A stretch of DNA of 61,857 bases from positions 1-61,857 of the forward strand of contig BRYA01001463.1 in the NCBI GenBank assembly GCA_030267965.1, in the 5' to 3' direction. Both the position numbers and the translations under genes were made by a program. Source of the stretch: Triparma columacea (taxonomy: Eukaryota; Sar; Bolidophyceae; Parmales; Triparmaceae). Position 1 is the first letter of the stretch. Each line of letters begins with the position of its first letter. Below, in pieces: positions 58,038-61,857 of the stretch. The notes beneath the pieces are model-generated. The model made no database searches, was not told the DNA's origin, and saw nothing but the letters and a program-made list of their open reading frames with translations.

Positions 58038-60197
58038 ATGGCTCCAAGAACTGAGAGTTCCAACAACCTCGGCCAGCACACCATGTCAAGGGTAATGAGT
58101 GAGAGTGACATGAGCGCCAACGAGGGTGTCAACCACCGTGATTACACGGTCAAGCGCTCCAAGCTAATCGGCCTCATTAACTGGAGCCACGTCATCGGGA
58201 CCTTTGCCCCCCACGCCTTTATCCTCGCGCTTGCTGCTAGCGCTGGACAGCTCATCTACAACTATGCACTCAACGGAGGCAACCCAGTCAGGGAGGAGGT
58301 GAGAGGGGGAAGATGAGAGGGGAAGATGGGATGAAGGAAAGGTGTTGCAAGATGCTCAAAACGCTGCGAAAGAATGAAGTGAAGGTATTTCATGAAATAT
58401 CATCGCTAGCTCCTCCTTACCCCCCCCCCAACCCCCCCCTCCCCCCTCCCCCCCACAGTTCATCAAGGTTCTGAACGACGCAATCGCCCAGCCTATGATT
58501 TTCACCGCTGGCGTGAAGACGTCCCTAATCGTAACCGCCGTAATCTACTACCTCGCCCGCATGGACAACCCAGTCTACCTGCTAAACTTTGCCACCTTTG
58601 AGCCCCCCTCGAGCTGGAAGGTATCCCACGACCAGATTGTCGAAATGATGAGGAGACAGGAATGCTTCTCAGAGGAAAGGTGAGGGATGTGACGGGCTCA
58701 AAATATATTCCGTCAAAAGCATAAGTCAAGTCCCGCAAATCCAAACAATTTGCACTTCAAATAAGCCCACCTCAAACAAACCTCCCCCCCCCCCATCCCC
58801 CCCCCCCCAGCCTTTCCTTCATGAAGAGAATCCTCGCTCGTTCTGGTACCGGTCAGGCCACAGCTTGGCCTCCCGGGATCGTCCAGTGTCTCCAGGGCAA
58901 GCCTACCGACAACTCCATCGAGGGAAGCCGCAAGGAGGCCGAGACCGTCGTCACAGACATTGTCGAAAAGGCACTAAAGAAGGCCAAGATACACCCGAAG
59001 GAGGTTGACATCCTTGTGGTGAACTGCAGCCTTTTCTCACCGACACCCAGCCTGTGCGCTATGGTTATTAGCAAGTTCGGGATGAGGAGGTAAGGAGGGG
59101 AGGAGAGAAGGAGGGGGAGATAGAAGGAAGGAAGGGAAACCAACGCAATACTCGCAATACTCGATAGTCAGTGTGAGCTAATCTTCTCCCATTCCTCCTC
59201 CCCCCCCCCCCACCCCTCCAACAGTGACATCCAATCATTCAACCTCGGCGGCATGGGTTGCTCCGCATCCCTAATCTCAATCGACCTCGCCAAGAACCTC
59301 CTCCAGCGCCGCAGTCGCGGTGGTATCGCCCTCGTCGTATCCACCGAGGTAATCACCCCCAACCTCTACCACGGAAACGAGCGCGGCTTCCTCCTCCAGA
59401 ACACGCTCTTCAGATGCGGAGGAGCAGCCATGGTACTCACCAACAAACTCAGCGCGGGGAGGTCGGCGATGTACAAGCTACTGAACACCGTGAGGGTGCA
59501 GGGGACGGGGGAGGTGGACTACCAGTGCGTGTATGAGACGCAGGACAAGGATGGACACAGGTGAGATGGGAGGAGAGGGGGTGGGGGGGGGGGGTGGGGG
59601 GGGAGATGAGGAGCGAAGCGAAGGAGCGTAGCAGAGGATGGAAACTATTCATACAACTAACTCGTCCGTCGTCGCTTCACCCCCCCCAACAGAGGCGTCA
59701 CCCTCTCCAAGGACATCGTCAAGGTCGCGGGAAAATGTATGGAGAAGAACCTTACCACTCTCGGACCTTACGTCCTCCCCCTCTCGGAGCAGATTCCCGT
59801 CGGTCTTACCTTAGTCGCCAGAGCCCTCTGCAAGATGTTCGGAAAAGCCCTGATCAAAATGCACATGGAGGGAGCAGCAAAGAAGATTGGATCCATGGCC
59901 CCCAAACATTACGTTCCCGACTTCAAGAGGGGCGTCGACCACTTCTGCATCCACGCCGGTGGCCGTGCTGTAATCGACGGCATCGAGAAGAACCTGAACC
60001 TTGAGCTCTTCCACACCGAGCCTTCCCGCGCGGCCCTCTACAACTACGGCAACACGTCGTCCTCCTCCATCTGGTACGAGCTCCAGTACATCCAGGACCA
60101 GCAGAAGAGCAACCCGCTTAAGAAGGGGGACAGGATCATGCAGGTTGCATTCGGGAGTGGCTTCAAGTGCACGTCAGGGGTATGGTTAAAGCTTTAA
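58038..60197 (+). CDS. Very-long-chain 3-ketoacyl-CoA synthase (FAE1/KCS type)
   Basis: Condenses malonyl-CoA with acyl-CoA in ER fatty-acid elongation. Exons 58038-58298, 58459-58679, 58811-59089, 59225-59560 and 59693-60197 (533 aa). Donors are GTGAG or GTAAG and acceptors follow C-runs. Two N-terminal membrane segments ('FAPHAFILALAASAGQLIY', 'FTAGVKTSLIVTAVIYYLA') match plant KCS. The catalytic Cys is in 'NLGGMGCSASLISIDLAKNL' (near 266). His/Asn of the triad lie in 'HTEPSRAALYNYGNTSSSS' (near 472-486); 'CIHAGGRAVIDGIEKNL' is also conserved. The order and spacing follow FAE1 through to 'QVAFGSGFKCTSGVW'. Chain length preference is unknown; this differs from the ELO-type elongases. Confidence 0.93.
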
Positions 60198-60928
60198 GAG
60201 AGGAGAGGGCTGGGTAAATGGAAGGGTCAGGGTTCAGACAAGGGTATTGGAAGGCGGGGGGTTTATGTTGACACGTTGTTTCAAAGCTATCCGTATTTTT
60301 TTGAAAATAGGGTTTTGTGCGATCCCCACTTTTTGGATTTTTGCCTCAAACACTTTTGAATATCTTTTTGAGAGACCAATATTGATATGTGAGTCATCCA
60401 CGACGGGAGGATAATGTATTGCGTGAATTATATTAGGGAGAGTGTTTTGATAACGCGTTGAGGGAGGGAGGAAGATATGGCACACTGTCGGACCCTTCTG
60501 CAGCATTGCCATCTGTTACTGTAGTCATGTCAGATGACCATCTTTGAGGGGAAACCATAGAACTGTTATGGGAAGTTCTTGCCACGGGAGGGGGGTGGGA
60601 CGACGATGGGAACGAGAAGAGTGCGAGGTTGAGATTTAAGGCGACGCCACCCATCTGTTTTTTGAGGCAGGGAAGGTTCTGGGGACTTTGACAACGTTTT
60701 GCGTAGAATTTGTCCGCAATTCATAGCTCTCAACTTATATGTGCACATAGCAGCCTTCGTGGCGGAGCGAAACCTTGGACTGGAAGATTGACACCCCGTC
60801 TTGTCGAAAGCAAAAGTCTAACCCATCTGCTCTTACACGCTCACAGATAGCCTTTGTTCGAGAGATAGTGGGCACCTCCGCCGAACTTTAGTCCGCGAAG
60901 AACGGGTAGACGTGACTGGAGCTTTGGT
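60198..60928. other. Intergenic region between KCS and edge gene
   Basis: A 731-nt gap holding the KCS 3' end and the promoter of the next gene. No conserved peptide, RNA gene or strong repeat is seen. Confidence 0.45.
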
Positions 60929-61857
60929 ATGGCTCACTGGACATTTTTCCTCGCCATTTCTTGCTTCCTCCTTGCAGCAGCTCTTTCACATTCACATCTT
61001 GGACAAGGCTTCTGTCGCGAACAAGCGATTGACCAAGATGGGGAAGATGCTCTCGCTGAAGCTCAAGGAGGTTCCGTGCGATGTGAGGTCGTGGGTGCAT
61101 GCCAGAATGGTCGGGTTACCATGACTGATATGATCGCCATGGTGAGGCATGCGCTGGATCAGGCTGCCGCAGTGCAAGCTGTCGCAGGCAGTGCCAGCAA
61201 TGCACTTCAGACTACCACTGAGCACTTCGCCGCCGCTGCACACCACTACAACATCGGGGGTTACATTGCTGCCGTCCACATGGTCGCCCCAGTTCCTCTT
61301 CGTCGAGCCAGTCTTGGCATCCAAGGTCGAGCCAGTCTTGGCATCCAAGGTCGAGCCAGTCTGGGAGGAAGGGAGGACGGCACGCCACACGTCGGAGAGC
61401 TCGTTGACGCCACAGCTGCGAGCAAGTTGGATCGATTCCAAGTCAAGGAGGATGAAAGGTTTCTAGAAGGTGAGGAAGGAGAGGGTAAAGTGGGGAAGGA
61501 AAGGTGGGGAGGGGGAGGGGAAGGCGGGGGAGGGAAAGGCGGGGGAGGGGAAGGCGGGGGAGGGGAAGACGGGGATGGTGGTGGTTGCCTTTGCAAGTCA
61601 CCCGCGTCCAGGTCCATGTCTGCGTTCATCCTCTAACCCCCCACCCCCCGAATGAAACCCCCTGATAAACTCCTCTCACCTCACGCCGCCGCGCAGCCGT
61701 CTTCCCCTTCGTTTCTGACGGCATTGTTGCCAACGACACTGTTGCCGTGGACACTCATCCCCACGACATGTACGAAGCGGATCGCTTGGTAGTGAGGGAG
61801 GTCGAGAAGGGATTGGGAGGTGAGGAGAGGGGAAGGGGGGGGGGGGGGGGGGGGGAA
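60929..61857 (+). CDS. Secreted protein, partial at right edge, function unknown
   Basis: Exon 1 60929-61469 (donor GTGAGG), exon 2 61697-61819 (donor GTGAGG); the third exon lies outside. The N-terminus 'MAHWTFFLAISCFLLAAALS' is a signal peptide. Cysteines ('FCREQA', 'VRCEVVGACQNG') and an Ala/His-rich helix ('ALDQAAAVQAVAGSASNALQ') follow. An 8-residue Arg-Ala-Ser-Leu-Gly-Ile-Gln-Gly unit (61304-61365) is repeated about 2.5 times. Exon 2 encodes 'AVFPFVSDGIVANDTVAVDT' and continues with charged residues. No family is recognised. The alternative frame across 61261-61629 on the minus strand is Pro-rich and probably spurious. Confidence 0.6.
61304..61366. repeat. 24-bp tandem coding repeat
   Basis: Two full identical copies and a partial third, encoding the Arg-Ala-Ser-Leu-Gly-Ile-Gln-Gly repeat of the edge gene. 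Confidence 0.9.
61498..61575. repeat. G-rich minisatellite in an intron
   Basis: Several copies of a unit near GGCGGGGGAGGGGAA lie in intron 1 of the edge gene. Such G-rich tracts can form quadruplexes; the window itself ends in an 18-base G run (61838-61855) at the start of the next intron. Confidence 0.8.

Noticed and set aside
61261..61629. Pro/Ser-rich minus-strand frame
   Set aside because: It is antisense to the signal-peptide gene and its Pro run comes from the G-rich intron repeat.
61838..61857. Terminal G run as a telomere
   Set aside because: It is a homopolymer, not a T/G telomeric repeat, and directly follows a splice donor, so it is intron sequence.

Overview
This is a gene-dense nuclear segment of a eukaryote, most likely a photosynthetic stramenopile (ochrophyte). 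Coding frames are joined by short GT-AG introns of roughly 70 to 260 nt, mostly with GTGAG donors. Products such as eS25, RUVBL1, UTP18, glycyl-tRNA synthetase and a tubulin-type carboxypeptidase are eukaryotic. The sulfolipid enzyme SQD1 carries a signal peptide followed by a Ser/Thr/Arg-rich presequence with Phe after the likely cleavage site, the bipartite leader of secondary red plastids. A Parmales/bolidophyte-like alga would fit (tubulin deglutamylase and a cilia-style WD40/EF/IQ protein also suggest a flagellated stage), but the lineage is inference; no rRNA or organelle marker is present.

Layout. 1-1190: purine-rich minus strand resembling a decayed coiled-coil gene. 1426-6933 (-): 1835-aa protein with START-like repeats and an XK-related-like membrane domain. 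7549-9954 (-): secreted, possibly GPI-anchored protein. 10256-12047 (+): SQD1. 12178-12858 (-): carboxymuconolactone-decarboxylase-like protein. 13009-13980 (+): TPR fused to a prefoldin-1-like domain. 14116-14712 (-): small protein with a mitochondrial-type leader. 15201-17257 (+): UTP18. 17468-18410 (-): two-LIM protein. 18508-21923 (-): cytosolic carboxypeptidase. 22261-32351 (+): 3221-aa WD40/EF-like/coiled-coil/IQ protein. 32450-32782 (-): eS25. 33714-36528 (+): EF-hand protein. 36591-37325 (-): Orai-like membrane protein. 37550-37880: strongly AT-rich island. 38114-38593 (-): PRAT (Tim17/22-type) protein. 38886-39632 (+): BRCT protein. 39786-41662 (-): cyclic-nucleotide phosphodiesterase. 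41902-46471 (+): GH38 alpha-mannosidase. 46590-48418 (-): RUVBL1. 48650-51474 (+): CCHC zinc-knuckle/LRR-like fusion. 51603-54098 (-): glycyl-tRNA synthetase. 54399-56025 (+): ER DnaJ protein. 56068-57441 (-): GT10 fucosyltransferase. 58038-60197 (+): FAE-type 3-ketoacyl-CoA synthase. 60929-end (+): partial secreted protein.

There is no operon logic: genes alternate in orientation, with short convergent 3' gaps (42-130 nt) and divergent starts sharing about 230-600 nt. Functional themes are housekeeping (ribosome biogenesis, translation, chaperones), secretory glycosylation and lipids (GH38, GT10, KCS, SQD1, ER DnaJ), signalling (PDE, Orai-like, EF-hand, LIM) and microtubule/cilium candidates. 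The most unusual items are the TPR-prefoldin fusion, the START-XK-like protein, the Orai-like protein with Thr at the likely filter position, the membrane insert in the mannosidase and a predicted six-nucleotide first exon of RUVBL1. Exon boundaries were placed by eye from splice motifs, reading phase and family conservation.
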